DNA of 64,000 bases from the NCBI GenBank assembly GCA_029007035.1, contig JAQXHC010000024.1, forward strand, positions 26,098 through 90,097, given 5' to 3'. Numbering within the stretch: the stretch's first letter is position 1; each line of letters starts with the position of its first letter. This DNA comes from Oscillospiraceae bacterium. GTDB lineage: Bacteria > Bacillota > Clostridia > Oscillospirales > Ruminococcaceae. A program made the translations under genes and the position numbers. The notes beneath the pieces were generated by a model. That model saw only the letters and a list, made by a program, of their open reading frames with translations, made no database searches and had not been told where the DNA came from. This document shows positions 9,603-18,480 of the stretch, one piece after another.

Positions 9603-11331
9603 TATCCTCACCTCCGTTCGACTGCTGCTCATATACCTCGCGGTAAATACTGCTTGATTGCATCAGATGTTCATGAGTACCGCAGTCTGCAATTTTTCCG
9701 TTATCCAGAACAATTATCATGTCCGCATCCTGAACAGAGGAAATACGCTGAGCAATAATTATTTTAGTGGTTTCAGGAATATATTCTTTGAATCCGCTGC
9801 GGATAAGCGCATCGGTTTTTGTATCGACTGCACTGGTTGAGTCGTCAAGAATCAGAATCTTAGGCTTTTTCAGCAGTGCTCTTGCGATGCAGAGTCTTTG
9901 CTTCTGACCGCCGGATACGTTTGTGCCGCCCTGTTCAATTCGGCTGTTGTATCCGTCGGGGAAGCTGCGGACAAATTCGTCTGCCTGTGCAAGCCTGCAC
10001 GCATGAATCATTTCTTCATCGGAAGCGTTCGGATTTCCCCAGCGGAGATTATCCTTGATTGTACCGGAAAAGAGCAGATTCTTTTGCAGAACCATTGCAA
10101 CCGATTCGCGGAGAACCTCGATATCGTAATTTTTAACATTGACTCCGCCGACTAAAACTTCGCCTTCGGTAGCGTCGTATAATCGCGGAATCAACTGAAC
10201 GAGAGATGATTTGCTCGAACCTGTTCCTCCGATTATTCCGACAGTCATACCCGAACTGATTTTCAGATTGATGTCCGAGAGTGCAAATCTTTCAGCGTTT
10301 TCCGAGTATTTGAAATTTACTCCTTTAAACTCAATCGAACCGTCCTTAACTTCAGTTACAGGCTTATCAGTCATTTTCATACTCGGCTCTTCGTCAAGAA
10401 CCTCGCATATTCTCTTTGCAGACTCTGCTGACATAGTTACCATAACGTAAATCATCGAAAGCATCATAAGCGACATAAGGATCTGTACGCCGTATGAAAG
10501 CATAGCAGAGATCTGTCCGACATCAACACTGTTTCCGGTTATCGCAAGCTTTGAGCCGATGAAAAGGATAAACGCCATATTGAAGTACATACAAATCTGC
10601 ATCAGCGGAGTGTTCAAAGCAACAATACGCTCAGCCTTTGTAAAGTCCTTCCGGATATTTTCGGCAGCCTTTCCGAATTTATCTTTTTCGTATTCCTCAC
10701 GGGAAAATCCCTTAACAACACGCATAGCGCGGACGTTTTCCTCTATTGACTCATTCAGATTATCGTATTTTTTGAAAACACTTCTGAATGCCGGCATCGC
10801 GTATTTGCCAATAAGAACAAGTCCGAAAACGAGAACGGGAATAACGATTACAAATGCAGCTGCAAGTGAACCGCCCATATAAAATGCCATTACGGACGAA
10901 AAAATAAGCATAAGCGGACTTCTGACAGCAGTTCTGATAATCATCATGAATGACATCTGAATGTTTGTAACGTCAGTAGTAAGACGGGTTACAAGAGATG
11001 ACGAGGAAAATTTATCGATATTCTTGAATGAATAGGTCTGAATTTTTCCGAAAAGATCACTCCTCAGATTTTTAGCGAATCCCGTAGATGCCTTTGCACA
11101 GGTGAAACCGGCAATTCCTCCGCACGCAAGGGATAAAAATGCGAGCAGAATCAGCAGGGCACCAAGCTTAAAAACTTCGCTTATTTCCGAACCTGCTTTG
11201 ATTTTGTTCACCAGATTGGCAGTAATGAACGGAATCAGCGTTTCAATCACAGCCTCGCCGGTGATAAAAATCAGCGTCAGTATCACAGAGTTTTTGAACT
11301 CTCTGACTGAAGCCATAAGCTTTTTTATCAT
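9595..11331 (-). CDS. ABC exporter half-transporter, subunit with a degenerate ATPase site
   Basis: A 578-residue partner of the previous subunit: six transmembrane helices in the first ~320 residues, then an ATPase domain. Two positions depart from consensus. Walker A reads GGTGSSKSS (Ser where Gly usually precedes Lys), and Walker B ends LDDSTSAVD, with Asp in place of the catalytic Glu. The signature NVSGGQKQR is intact. One degenerate and one consensus site is the hallmark of heterodimeric exporters. The gene lies 48 bp downstream of the MarR regulator and overlaps the second subunit by 8 nt, so all three are probably one operon in which MarR controls efflux. Confidence 0.93.
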   Translation of the reverse strand: MIKKLMASVREFKNSVILTLIFITGEAVIETLIPFITANLVNKIKAGSEISEVFKLGALLILLAFLSLACGGIAGFTCAKASTGFAKNLRSDLFGKIQTYSFKNIDKFSSSSLVTRLTTDVTNIQMSFMMIIRTAVRSPLMLIFSSVMAFYMGGSLAAAFVIVIPVLVFGLVLIGKYAMPAFRSVFKKYDNLNESIEENVRAMRVVKGFSREEYEKDKFGKAAENIRKDFTKAERIVALNTPLMQICMYFNMAFILFIGSKLAITGNSVDVGQISAMLSYGVQILMSLMMLSMIYVMVTMSAESAKRICEVLDEEPSMKMTDKPVTEVKDGSIEFKGVNFKYSENAERFALSDINLKISSGMTVGIIGGTGSSKSSLVQLIPRLYDATEGEVLVGGVNVKNYDIEVLRESVAMVLQKNLLFSGTIKDNLRWGNPNASDEEMIHACRLAQADEFVRSFPDGYNSRIEQGGTNVSGGQKQRLCIARALLKKPKILILDDSTSAVDTKTDALIRSGFKEYIPETTKIIIAQRISSVQDADMIIVLDNGKIADCGTHEHLMQSSSIYREVYEQQSNGGEDNE

Positions 11332-11379
11332 TGTCTAACATCCTTTCTATAATTTTTTATATCAGTGCTGCTGAGAAAC

Positions 11380-11865
11380 TTATTTATCCGCAGCATCAGA
11401 TCTATAATGATTACCCTTGCAGCATTTTACCGGCAAACGGTCCAGAATACGCTGAATTGTTTTAAGTGCGTTAATTAAATCCTCCTTGTCCTCACAGGAC
11501 ATCTGCAAAAACAAATCTCTGAAATTACTCGCTTCTTTTTCAAGAAAATTATCAACATACTCAATTGCTTTTTCCGTTACGTGCAGACGGATAATCCGTC
11601 TGTCAGACGGGTCGCTTACACGCTCTGCAAAACCGTATTCTATCAGCTTATTTACAATTTTGGTCACTTGCTGCTTTGGCATACGTGTTCTCGAAGCAAG
11701 CTCCGACATCGTAAGCATATCGGAATTCTGACGAAGCAGCTGAATTGAAAAATACATTTCAGGACTGACTCCGCTGTCAAGCATTTGTTTAAAAGGTTTC
11801 GCAATATGATAGTGCCACTGCGGCATTATTGTTAGCAGCAGCTCCTGAAGTTCCTTATCGTTCAT
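11380..11865 (-). CDS. MarR-family transcriptional regulator
   Basis: A 161-residue winged-helix regulator of the MarR family. The segment from about residue 50 (TMSELASRTRMPKQQVTKIVNKL) is the helix-turn-helix, and SDPSDRRIIRLHVTEK is the wing with the family DxRxxxxxLT signature. A cysteine-rich tail (KCCKGNH) is unusual and might bind metal or sense redox state; this is inference. As first gene of the exporter operon it most likely represses its own promoter and is released by an exporter substrate. A candidate operator palindrome lies upstream of the promoter (11939-11954). Confidence 0.9.
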   Translation of the reverse strand: MNDKELQELLLTIMPQWHYHIAKPFKQMLDSGVSPEMYFSIQLLRQNSDMLTMSELASRTRMPKQQVTKIVNKLIEYGFAERVSDPSDRRIIRLHVTEKAIEYVDNFLEKEASNFRDLFLQMSCEDKEDLINALKTIQRILDRLPVKCCKGNHYRSDAADK

Positions 11866-11907
11866 AAAATCCCCCTAAAAGATTAGCAAAAGTCTACAGT
11901 AAATAAT

Positions 11908-11954
11908 AGCTTACCATTTTTTTGTATAAATGTCAAGAACATTTGATGAAATGT
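11908..11954 (-). promoter_or_regulatory. marR promoter and candidate operator
   Basis: Minus strand: TTGACA (11931-11936), 17-bp spacer, TAAGCT (11908-11913). Just upstream of the -35 box is the palindrome ACATTT-GATG-AAATGT (11939-11954), a plausible MarR dimer site. The operator role is inferred from position and symmetry only. Confidence 0.5.
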
Positions 11955-12082
11955 TTGTGAACATTACGGAATCGGTTATTCCTTGATACAGCACCGCATA
12001 AAGCACTCTGATTTGTTTTATACCGGATGTTCCCGCATCTTCTCACAAGTTCTGTTCTGTATGGCTTAAATAAATATCAGAT

Positions 12083-12769
12083 TTATTCATTGTCTATATT
12101 AACAAAGCTTCTCAGAACATCCATTCGCGCATCAAGCTCAGCACTGATTTCAGCACAGTCGTAAAGCTCCTTAGCCATTTCGTCGGTGAAATCAAGGTCT
12201 TTCTTGTATCGAAGCTGATGTTCAAGGCTTGCCCAGAAATCCATTGCTATTGTCCGGAGCTGAATCTCAACTTTCATTATTCGTTTCTCATTGGCAAGAA
12301 AAATCGGAACGGTCACAATCAGATGCAGACTTCTGTAGCCATTCGGCTTTGGAGCGGCAATATAGTCTTTTTTTGAAATAAGCTGTATATCGTCCTGTTT
12401 AAGCAGCGCGTCTGCAAGCTTATATACATCGTCCTTGAAAGAACAGATAACTCTCACTCCTGCCACATCGCTGAGATTTGCTTCGATAGCTTCAATAGTG
12501 AACGGGATATTCTTCCTTTCAAGCTTTTTTCTGATGCTGTGAAGGTCTTTTAGACGGCTTTTAATACCGCTTATCGGATTACGGTCAAATTGAAGCGAGA
12601 ACTCCTGATTAAGCACATTGAATTTAGTCTCGACCTCCATTATTGCGCATTTGTTGTATGCCATAAGCTTCTGATAACGCTGTCGAATCGGCAGAGACCA
12701 TTCAAGCATCTCATCGCTGAGCAGCAATTCGCTCATGTCATCGAGAGCTGTTGTACAATTATATTCCAT
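12083..12769 (-). CDS. small alarmone synthetase, (p)ppGpp synthetase domain
   Basis: A 228-residue stand-alone RelA/SpoT-type synthetase, lacking the hydrolase, TGS and ACT domains of long Rel proteins; size and layout resemble RelQ/YjbM. Synthetase motifs are visible: LSDVAGVRVIC near residue 110, KPNGYRSLHL near 150 and the substrate-binding EIQLRT followed by FWASLEHQLRYK. It transfers pyrophosphate from ATP to GDP/GTP to make (p)ppGpp or related alarmones. It stands alone on the minus strand, divergent from the GH9 gene. In Firmicutes such genes are usually induced by envelope stress; nothing here shows the trigger. Confidence 0.9.
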   Translation of the reverse strand: MEYNCTTALDDMSELLLSDEMLEWSLPIRQRYQKLMAYNKCAIMEVETKFNVLNQEFSLQFDRNPISGIKSRLKDLHSIRKKLERKNIPFTIEAIEANLSDVAGVRVICSFKDDVYKLADALLKQDDIQLISKKDYIAAPKPNGYRSLHLIVTVPIFLANEKRIMKVEIQLRTIAMDFWASLEHQLRYKKDLDFTDEMAKELYDCAEISAELDARMDVLRSFVNIDNE

Positions 12770-13097
12770 TTTTTGATTACTTCCTTTAAGAGAAAATTTG
12801 TATCTCTCATTATATCACAGCTATTAAAAAAATACAATAGCAAAAAATCAGCTTGGTTTTACACCTGCGGAGCAAAAACCGCAATAAATGATAAAAAAAG
12901 TGCAATAATTGAATGGAAAAAATGATGTGAATTGTTTATAATAATTGTACAGATTGTCTCTGCGCTGATATCTGTCCGCCGTAAAGAGGGAAGTTACTGT
13001 GGATTATGCGGATTTTCAGCAGAGGACATCCGAAAAAAATATACAGACGGTTAAAAGCACTGTGCCGGCTGTATTATTAAATGAGAGGAGTATTTTT

Positions 13098-15446
13098 ATG
13101 AAAAAGCAAATTTTCAGACGCTTTGCTGCAATCGCTTCAGCCTGTGCTGTAATGGCGGCGGCAGCTCCGGTCTATACGGTCGTTCCTGCGGTGGCAGCGT
13201 CAAATCTCATCAGCAATTCTACCTTTGAAAGCGGAACTGCGGGCTGGGGAGTCTATAAAGAAAGCGGCGGCTCTGCCACACTTGGAACGGATAATGGCAG
13301 ACTTGCACTTCACGTTTCCTCAATCGGAAAGGTTACATATGCCGTTCAGGCATATTATGACATCATTCCGCTTTATCAGAACGGTGTATATCACTTTAAA
13401 TATGATATTTCATCGACCGTTGACAGATATGTTGAGGGAATGATTCAGCAGAACGGCGGAACATATCAGGCTTATACATGGAAAGGACTTAACCTGACCT
13501 CACAGCCGCAGACTATTGACTATACATTTACAATGGAAGCTGAGAGCGATATTATGGCTAAGCTTGTTTTCAACTGTGGAAACGAGGGCGATGAGCTTCC
13601 TGAACATACAATTTACATCGACAACGTAACGCTCGAACTTGTTGACGACAGCAATGTCGATTACAGTACGACGAAACCATATGAACCGCCGATTGTTGTC
13701 AATCAGGTAGGCTACAAGCCGGAAAATAAAAAAACTGCGGTATTCCGTAAAATCACTGATGAAACAACATTTTCCGTTGTTAATGCCGATACGAAGGCAG
13801 TTGTTTATACAGGCAATCTTACAGGCGGCGAGAGAAACGGCATGGCTGACGAAACTGACTGGATCGGCGATTTTTCCGAGGTTACCGAACCGGGAAAATA
13901 CTACATTACCTGCGGAAGTCTTGACAATTCCTATACATTTGAAATCGGTGACGATATTTATAACAATCTTCTTGATGACTCTGTAAGAATGCTCTATTTG
14001 CAGCGCTGCGGAACCAAAATAGAAGATGATGAATTCGGTCATCCTGTCTGTCACAATACAATGGCTACAATTTACGGCACAAACGAGAAAATAGATGTTA
14101 GCGGAGGATGGCATGATGCGGGTGACTACGGAAGATATGTAGTTCCTGGAGCTAAAGCCGTTGCGGATTTGCTTTATGCATATGATGCTAATCCCGGACT
14201 TTTCGGCGATAATCTTAATATTCCCGAGAGTGGAAACGGAGTTCCGGACATACTTGACGAAGCGCGTTATGAACTTGAATGGATGATGAAGATGCAAGCT
14301 GAGTCGGGCGGTGTTTACCATAAGGTAACCTGTGAAAATTTCCCTGCTTATGTTATGCCGCAGAATGAAACAGCTTCCCTTATCGTTACCCCTGTTTCAT
14401 CAACTGCAACTGCTGATTTTTGTGCTGTAATGGCAATGGCGTATGAATTCTATCTTGATTTCGATACTGATTTTGCGGAAGAATGTCTGAACAGAGCCGA
14501 AAAAGCATGGACCTACCTTGAGCAGAATCCGGAATTTGATTTTACAGATCCTGCCGGAATTACAACCGGTAGTTACGGCGATACTTCCGACACGGATGAA
14601 CGTTATTGGGCAGCTGCTCAGATGTATCGTGCAACCGGCGAAAGCAAATATTACACCACGCTTGAAAGTATGAGTGCATCGTCAGGTCTGGACTGGATGA
14701 AGGTCGGCGGATACGGCTGTTTTGCAATTGTTACAATGGATAATATCGATAAAGAATCAGCTGTATATGCAAAAGCTGAATCCAGAATTATCTCAGATGC
14801 CAACACTGCTCAGAAAAATTCTGCAAGCAATCCCTATGGCGAATCCCTAAAAAAATATGAGTGGGGAAGCAATATGCCTGTTGCAACCTCGGGAATGAAT
14901 CTCAGCATTGCATACAGTCTTACAGGCAATGAGGATTATCTTACAGCTGCAAATGAACAGCTTAACTATCTTCTCGGAAAAAATGCTGTTGGAACCTGCT
15001 TTGTAACAGGCTATGGAACAGTGTCTCCGCAAAATCCTCATCACCGTCCGTCAATGTCTGTGGGTCACGCTATGAAAGGAATGCTTGTAGGCGGAGTGAA
15101 TTCCGCTCTTGAGGACAGTGCAGCAAAGGCATATTGTGCAGGTGCTCCTGCCGCTAAGTGCTATATTGATAACTCCGAAAGCTATTCAACGAACGAAATA
15201 ACAATTTACTGGAATTCACCGCTTACCTGTCTTCTTGCCATGACAAGCGCAGCTGACAAGAATGAGCAGATTGAAGGAGATATAAACGGTGATAATGAGT
15301 TTAATGCTGCTGACCTTGTTACGTTGCAGAAATACATTCTGCAACGAATATCAACCGTTGAGAATTATAGCGCAGGTGACCTGAACGGAGACGGAATTCT
15401 TAATTCTATTGATGTTGTTCTCATGAGAAAAAAACTTTTCATTTAA
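13098..15446 (+). CDS. cellulosomal GH9 endoglucanase with CBM, Ig-like domain and type I dockerin
   Basis: A 782-residue secreted plant-polysaccharide hydrolase. Domain order: signal peptide (1 to about 34, cut near AVAAS), a CBM4/9-like beta-sandwich (about 35-192), an N-terminal Ig-like domain of GH9 (about 198-292), the GH9 (alpha/alpha)6 catalytic domain (about 295-722), and a dockerin (727-782). Catalytic signatures: GGWHDAGDYGRY with D340 and D343, PHHR at 657-660, and NE with E700 as proton donor. The dockerin has two Ca2+-binding repeats, DINGDNEFNAADL and DLNGDGILNSIDV, so the enzyme should dock onto a cohesin scaffoldin. The ATG at 13098 has a GAGAGGAG site and opens directly into the signal peptide; the frame open from 12999 lacks both. 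A terminator follows. Single-gene transcript. Confidence 0.95.
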   Translation: MKKQIFRRFAAIASACAVMAAAAPVYTVVPAVAASNLISNSTFESGTAGWGVYKESGGSATLGTDNGRLALHVSSIGKVTYAVQAYYDIIPLYQNGVYHFKYDISSTVDRYVEGMIQQNGGTYQAYTWKGLNLTSQPQTIDYTFTMEAESDIMAKLVFNCGNEGDELPEHTIYIDNVTLELVDDSNVDYSTTKPYEPPIVVNQVGYKPENKKTAVFRKITDETTFSVVNADTKAVVYTGNLTGGERNGMADETDWIGDFSEVTEPGKYYITCGSLDNSYTFEIGDDIYNNLLDDSVRMLYLQRCGTKIEDDEFGHPVCHNTMATIYGTNEKIDVSGGWHDAGDYGRYVVPGAKAVADLLYAYDANPGLFGDNLNIPESGNGVPDILDEARYELEWMMKMQAESGGVYHKVTCENFPAYVMPQNETASLIVTPVSSTATADFCAVMAMAYEFYLDFDTDFAEECLNRAEKAWTYLEQNPEFDFTDPAGITTGSYGDTSDTDERYWAAAQMYRATGESKYYTTLESMSASSGLDWMKVGGYGCFAIVTMDNIDKESAVYAKAESRIISDANTAQKNSASNPYGESLKKYEWGSNMPVATSGMNLSIAYSLTGNEDYLTAANEQLNYLLGKNAVGTCFVTGYGTVSPQNPHHRPSMSVGHAMKGMLVGGVNSALEDSAAKAYCAGAPAAKCYIDNSESYSTNEITIYWNSPLTCLLAMTSAADKNEQIEGDINGDNEFNAADLVTLQKYILQRISTVENYSAGDLNGDGILNSIDVVLMRKKLFI

Positions 15447-15466
15447 CCTCCAAATAAATCATCAGA

Positions 15467-15510
15467 TAAAAATCGCTTTTTGGTTGCTGCCTTAAAGCGG
15501 TTTTTATTTT
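15467..15510 (+). terminator. intrinsic terminator after the GH9 gene
   Basis: A 12-bp stem (AAAAATCGCTTT with AAAGCGGTTTTT, one wobble) ends in a T-rich run about 25 nt after the stop codon. It isolates the GH9 gene from the cassette that follows. Confidence 0.8.
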
Positions 15511-15548
15511 AATGCAATATTGATTTGAGTTTTAAACTCTGTTTAGGG

Positions 15549-15578
15549 TTGACAAGGACAGACTGCGTATGCTACAAT
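15549..15578 (+). promoter_or_regulatory. sigma-A promoter of the TerB/BrxD/helicase cassette
   Basis: TTGACA (15549-15554) and TACAAT (15573-15578) separated by 18 bp, 33 nt before the first start codon. It gives the three-gene cassette its own transcription start. Confidence 0.75.
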
Positions 15579-15611
15579 AAAAGTTGGAAATCCTGAAAAG
15601 GGGGCGTGAAA

Positions 15612-17150
15612 ATGTCTGATGTTAAAAGCATACTGGAATCGGTTCTGCATGACGAAAAACTGCTGAACAGCAAGAGCTTTCGCAGTAAGGTTTACATTGA
15701 CGAACCGATTATAAAACGCGCCTCGCAGATTAAAACTCACGAAACTCCGCAGAAAATCAAAGATATGAAAGCTCTTGCGTATACTCCTGAAGCATACTGG
15801 AAAACATCGGCATGGTTATTTTATACACAGGGCAGCTTTATGGCGGATTACACCGATGTTTATGATTATACCGATGATTTTGTCAGATATTATCCGACAT
15901 ACCGCGACTTTTCCAATGAGCAGCTGCGCGGATATTTTTCTTGGAGAACCAGAATCCGCGAAGGTTTTGCTCCGCCTGCACCTGTTCCCTTTATTTATAT
16001 GTATGCCTTCGAGCTGATAAATAATATTGGAGTGAAATCAAAGGAAAGCGGCTTTGAGTCATTGAGGCAGCTTCAAAAGAACTATGGCGGAAACGACCGC
16101 GATTTAAATCGTCTGCTTTCACGTTGGATGATCGATTATGCAGTATATTATTCTCTTAATCCGTCTCTGATTAATGACTGCACTGAAATAATGCTCGATA
16201 ATTATTTGATTATGCTTATGCACTGTGATGAATGCTCCGACAGTGAGCTGTTTGACGCGATCGTTAATCTGTCTGCCTATCCCATTGAAAGTTCGCGTTT
16301 TTTTGCTAAGTACAGCGAAGATTTCAAGACGGTTTCAGTCAGGGTATTCCGCAGACTGTCAGACTTTTTCCTGAGTCACCGCAAAAACACTCTTTGCGAA
16401 AAATATTTCGGACATATTACGGAAATGACATACCGAATGTTTGAATCGGCTGTTTTCTTTGACAGAAAATCCTCGCGCGACACGGATTTTGAAATAAACG
16501 AAATCCACAGATATTCCTGCCGCAACGGTATATGGCGATGTAAAAAACTGTACGGAAACCGCGGAAAAAACAGCAGCCTCGGTGAACTTATGAAAGGCAT
16601 AGACAGTCTAATGCGCGAGAAATACGGATTTCCGTATAAGCTGAAACCGGCTGAGCTTCCGAAAAACTCTGTGACTTTGATAAAAACGGAAATTGAAGCT
16701 TTTGATGAAGAAAAGCAGCGTAAAAAAGCAGCCCGGATTGAAATTGATCTTTCTATTCTTTCCGGAATCAGAGCTGCCGCCGATATCACACGTGACAAAC
16801 TTCTGACAGAGGAAGACATTTCCGAACAAAATGACAATATAAATTATGATACAGAGCAGGATACCGATACTGTTTATCAGTCTGACGATGAGCAGATTCC
16901 CTGTAATAATGATTTGCTCAGCACTGAGGAAGCTTTATTTCTCACAGCTCTGATTAATGGTGGAGACTGGTCGGCTGCGGCGCGTGAGAGCGGCTCTATG
17001 CCGTCAGTTTTAGCGGATAGTATTAACGAAAAGCTATATGATATTTTCGGCGATACAGTTATTGATTTTTCCGCTGATTATCCCGAACTTATTGAAGATT
17101 ATACAGACGATTTAAAGCAACTGATTGGAACGGAGAAAAGCAATGAATGA
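15612..17150 (+). CDS. TerB-N / TerB-C domain protein
   Basis: A 512-residue cytosolic protein. Residues about 65-280 match the TerB-N pattern, most clearly YPTYRDFSNEQLRGYFSWR near 95-113, where the aromatic YFxWR core is characteristic. Residues about 440-510 (LSTEEALFLTALINGG through DDLKQLI) look like TerB-C. An acidic linker rich in Asp and Asn (about 405-440) joins them. TerB-type domains are known from tellurite/stress loci and from predicted DNA-processing clusters with helicases. ATG 15612 sits after a GGGGG site; GTG 15606 is the alternative. The gene overlaps the following ATPase by 8 nt, which points to translational coupling and a physical complex. Biochemical role unknown. Confidence 0.8.
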   Translation: MSDVKSILESVLHDEKLLNSKSFRSKVYIDEPIIKRASQIKTHETPQKIKDMKALAYTPEAYWKTSAWLFYTQGSFMADYTDVYDYTDDFVRYYPTYRDFSNEQLRGYFSWRTRIREGFAPPAPVPFIYMYAFELINNIGVKSKESGFESLRQLQKNYGGNDRDLNRLLSRWMIDYAVYYSLNPSLINDCTEIMLDNYLIMLMHCDECSDSELFDAIVNLSAYPIESSRFFAKYSEDFKTVSVRVFRRLSDFFLSHRKNTLCEKYFGHITEMTYRMFESAVFFDRKSSRDTDFEINEIHRYSCRNGIWRCKKLYGNRGKNSSLGELMKGIDSLMREKYGFPYKLKPAELPKNSVTLIKTEIEAFDEEKQRKKAARIEIDLSILSGIRAAADITRDKLLTEEDISEQNDNINYDTEQDTDTVYQSDDEQIPCNNDLLSTEEALFLTALINGGDWSAAARESGSMPSVLADSINEKLYDIFGDTVIDFSADYPELIEDYTDDLKQLIGTEKSNE

Positions 17151-18480
17151 AAGCAAAAACAGACAGGTAAAAATTCCGAAAAGGATCGCATCTGCCGTAA
17201 TAAATTCCCTTAAAGGCGGAGTTGTTCCGCGAATCGGACTGCCATATATAACTGTCGGACGAAAAGCGGAAATTGATGCTTTGCTGCATGATGTTGAAAT
17301 TATAGCCGATGGAGGCGCTTCATTCCGCTTCATTGTAGGAAAGTACGGAAGCGGAAAAAGCTTTCTCCTTCAAACAATCCGAAGCCATGTAATGGATAAG
17401 AATTTTGTCGTTGTCGATGCAGATCTGTCTCCCGAACGCCGCTTACAGGGAACAAAGGGACAGGGACTTGCGACATATAAGGAACTTATCCGCAATATGT
17501 CGACCAAAACCCGTCCCGACGGTGGTGCGCTGACTTTAATTCTTGACAGATGGATAAGTGGGATTCAGACCGAAACTGCCGCCGAAACCGGTCTTTCAAC
17601 CGACTCACCGATTTTTTCAAAGGCAGTCGAGAAAAAAATTTTCGAGGTAATAAATACGCTCAGTGAAATGGTTCACGGCTTTGATTTTGCAAAATTGCTG
17701 ACTGTCTATTACCGTTCTTATATCATCGGTGATGATGAGAGCAAAGCAAAGGTTATAAAGTGGTTCCGCGGTGAGTATTCAACGAAAACCGAGGCCAAAA
17801 ACGACCTTGGTGTCAACATTATCATAACCGATGACGACTGGTATGAGTATATAAAACTGTTCGCTATGTTTCTTAAAAGAGCAGGTTACAGCGGTCTGCT
17901 GATTCTCATTGACGAGCTTGTAAACATCTACAAAATACCCAATGCGATTACCCGTCAGTACAATTACGAAAAAATCCTCACAATGTATAACGATACGCTT
18001 CAGGGAAAAGCAAAATATCTCGGAATTATTATGGGAGGAACACCACAGTGCATCGAAGATTCGCGCCGCGGAGTATACAGCTACGAAGCTCTCCGTTCGC
18101 GCCTTGCAGAGGGTCATTTCGGTCGGGAAGGGATTAAGGATATGCTTGCTCCTGTCATTCGTCTTGCACCGCTGACTTATGAGGAGATGATTGTTCTTAC
18201 AGAAAAGCTGGCTGATATTCATGCAGAGCTTTTTGGTTATCAGCGGCGGATAACTGAGACTGATTCAGTTAATTTTATAAAGCTTGAATTTGGCAGAATA
18301 GGTGCGGAAAGTCATATTACTCCCCGTGAAGTAATCCGCGATTTTATTGAACTGCTTGATATAGCATTTCAGAATCCTCAGATAAATATAAGTGAGTTCA
18401 TCGTTTCGGATTCCATGACTTCGATTATCTCCAAAAGCTCCGGAAACGTTGACGACGAATTTGCGGAGTTTGAAATATGA
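17143..18480 (+). CDS. BrxD-like P-loop ATPase (DUF2791 family)
   Basis: A 445-residue STAND/AAA-like P-loop ATPase. Walker A is GKYGSGKS at 66-73; Walker B is LILIDE in the middle of the protein. The stretch GTPQCIEDSRRGVYSYEALR is a hallmark of the DUF2791 family, to which BrxD of type 2 BREX phage-defence loci belongs. Start chosen at ATG 17143 (GGAG at 17132-17135), inside the end of the TerB gene. It is followed by the helicase with an ATGA overlap. No methyltransferase, PglZ phosphatase or BrxC/PglY-size ATPase is nearby, so this is not a BREX locus but shares two of its parts. Confidence 0.85.
   Translation: MNESKNRQVKIPKRIASAVINSLKGGVVPRIGLPYITVGRKAEIDALLHDVEIIADGGASFRFIVGKYGSGKSFLLQTIRSHVMDKNFVVVDADLSPERRLQGTKGQGLATYKELIRNMSTKTRPDGGALTLILDRWISGIQTETAAETGLSTDSPIFSKAVEKKIFEVINTLSEMVHGFDFAKLLTVYYRSYIIGDDESKAKVIKWFRGEYSTKTEAKNDLGVNIIITDDDWYEYIKLFAMFLKRAGYSGLLILIDELVNIYKIPNAITRQYNYEKILTMYNDTLQGKAKYLGIIMGGTPQCIEDSRRGVYSYEALRSRLAEGHFGREGIKDMLAPVIRLAPLTYEEMIVLTEKLADIHAELFGYQRRITETDSVNFIKLEFGRIGAESHITPREVIRDFIELLDIAFQNPQINISEFIVSDSMTSIISKSSGNVDDEFAEFEI

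Noticed and set aside
13500..14321. Minus-strand frame (273 codons) inside the GH9 gene
   Set aside because: Antisense to CBM, Ig-like and catalytic domains; no start signals.
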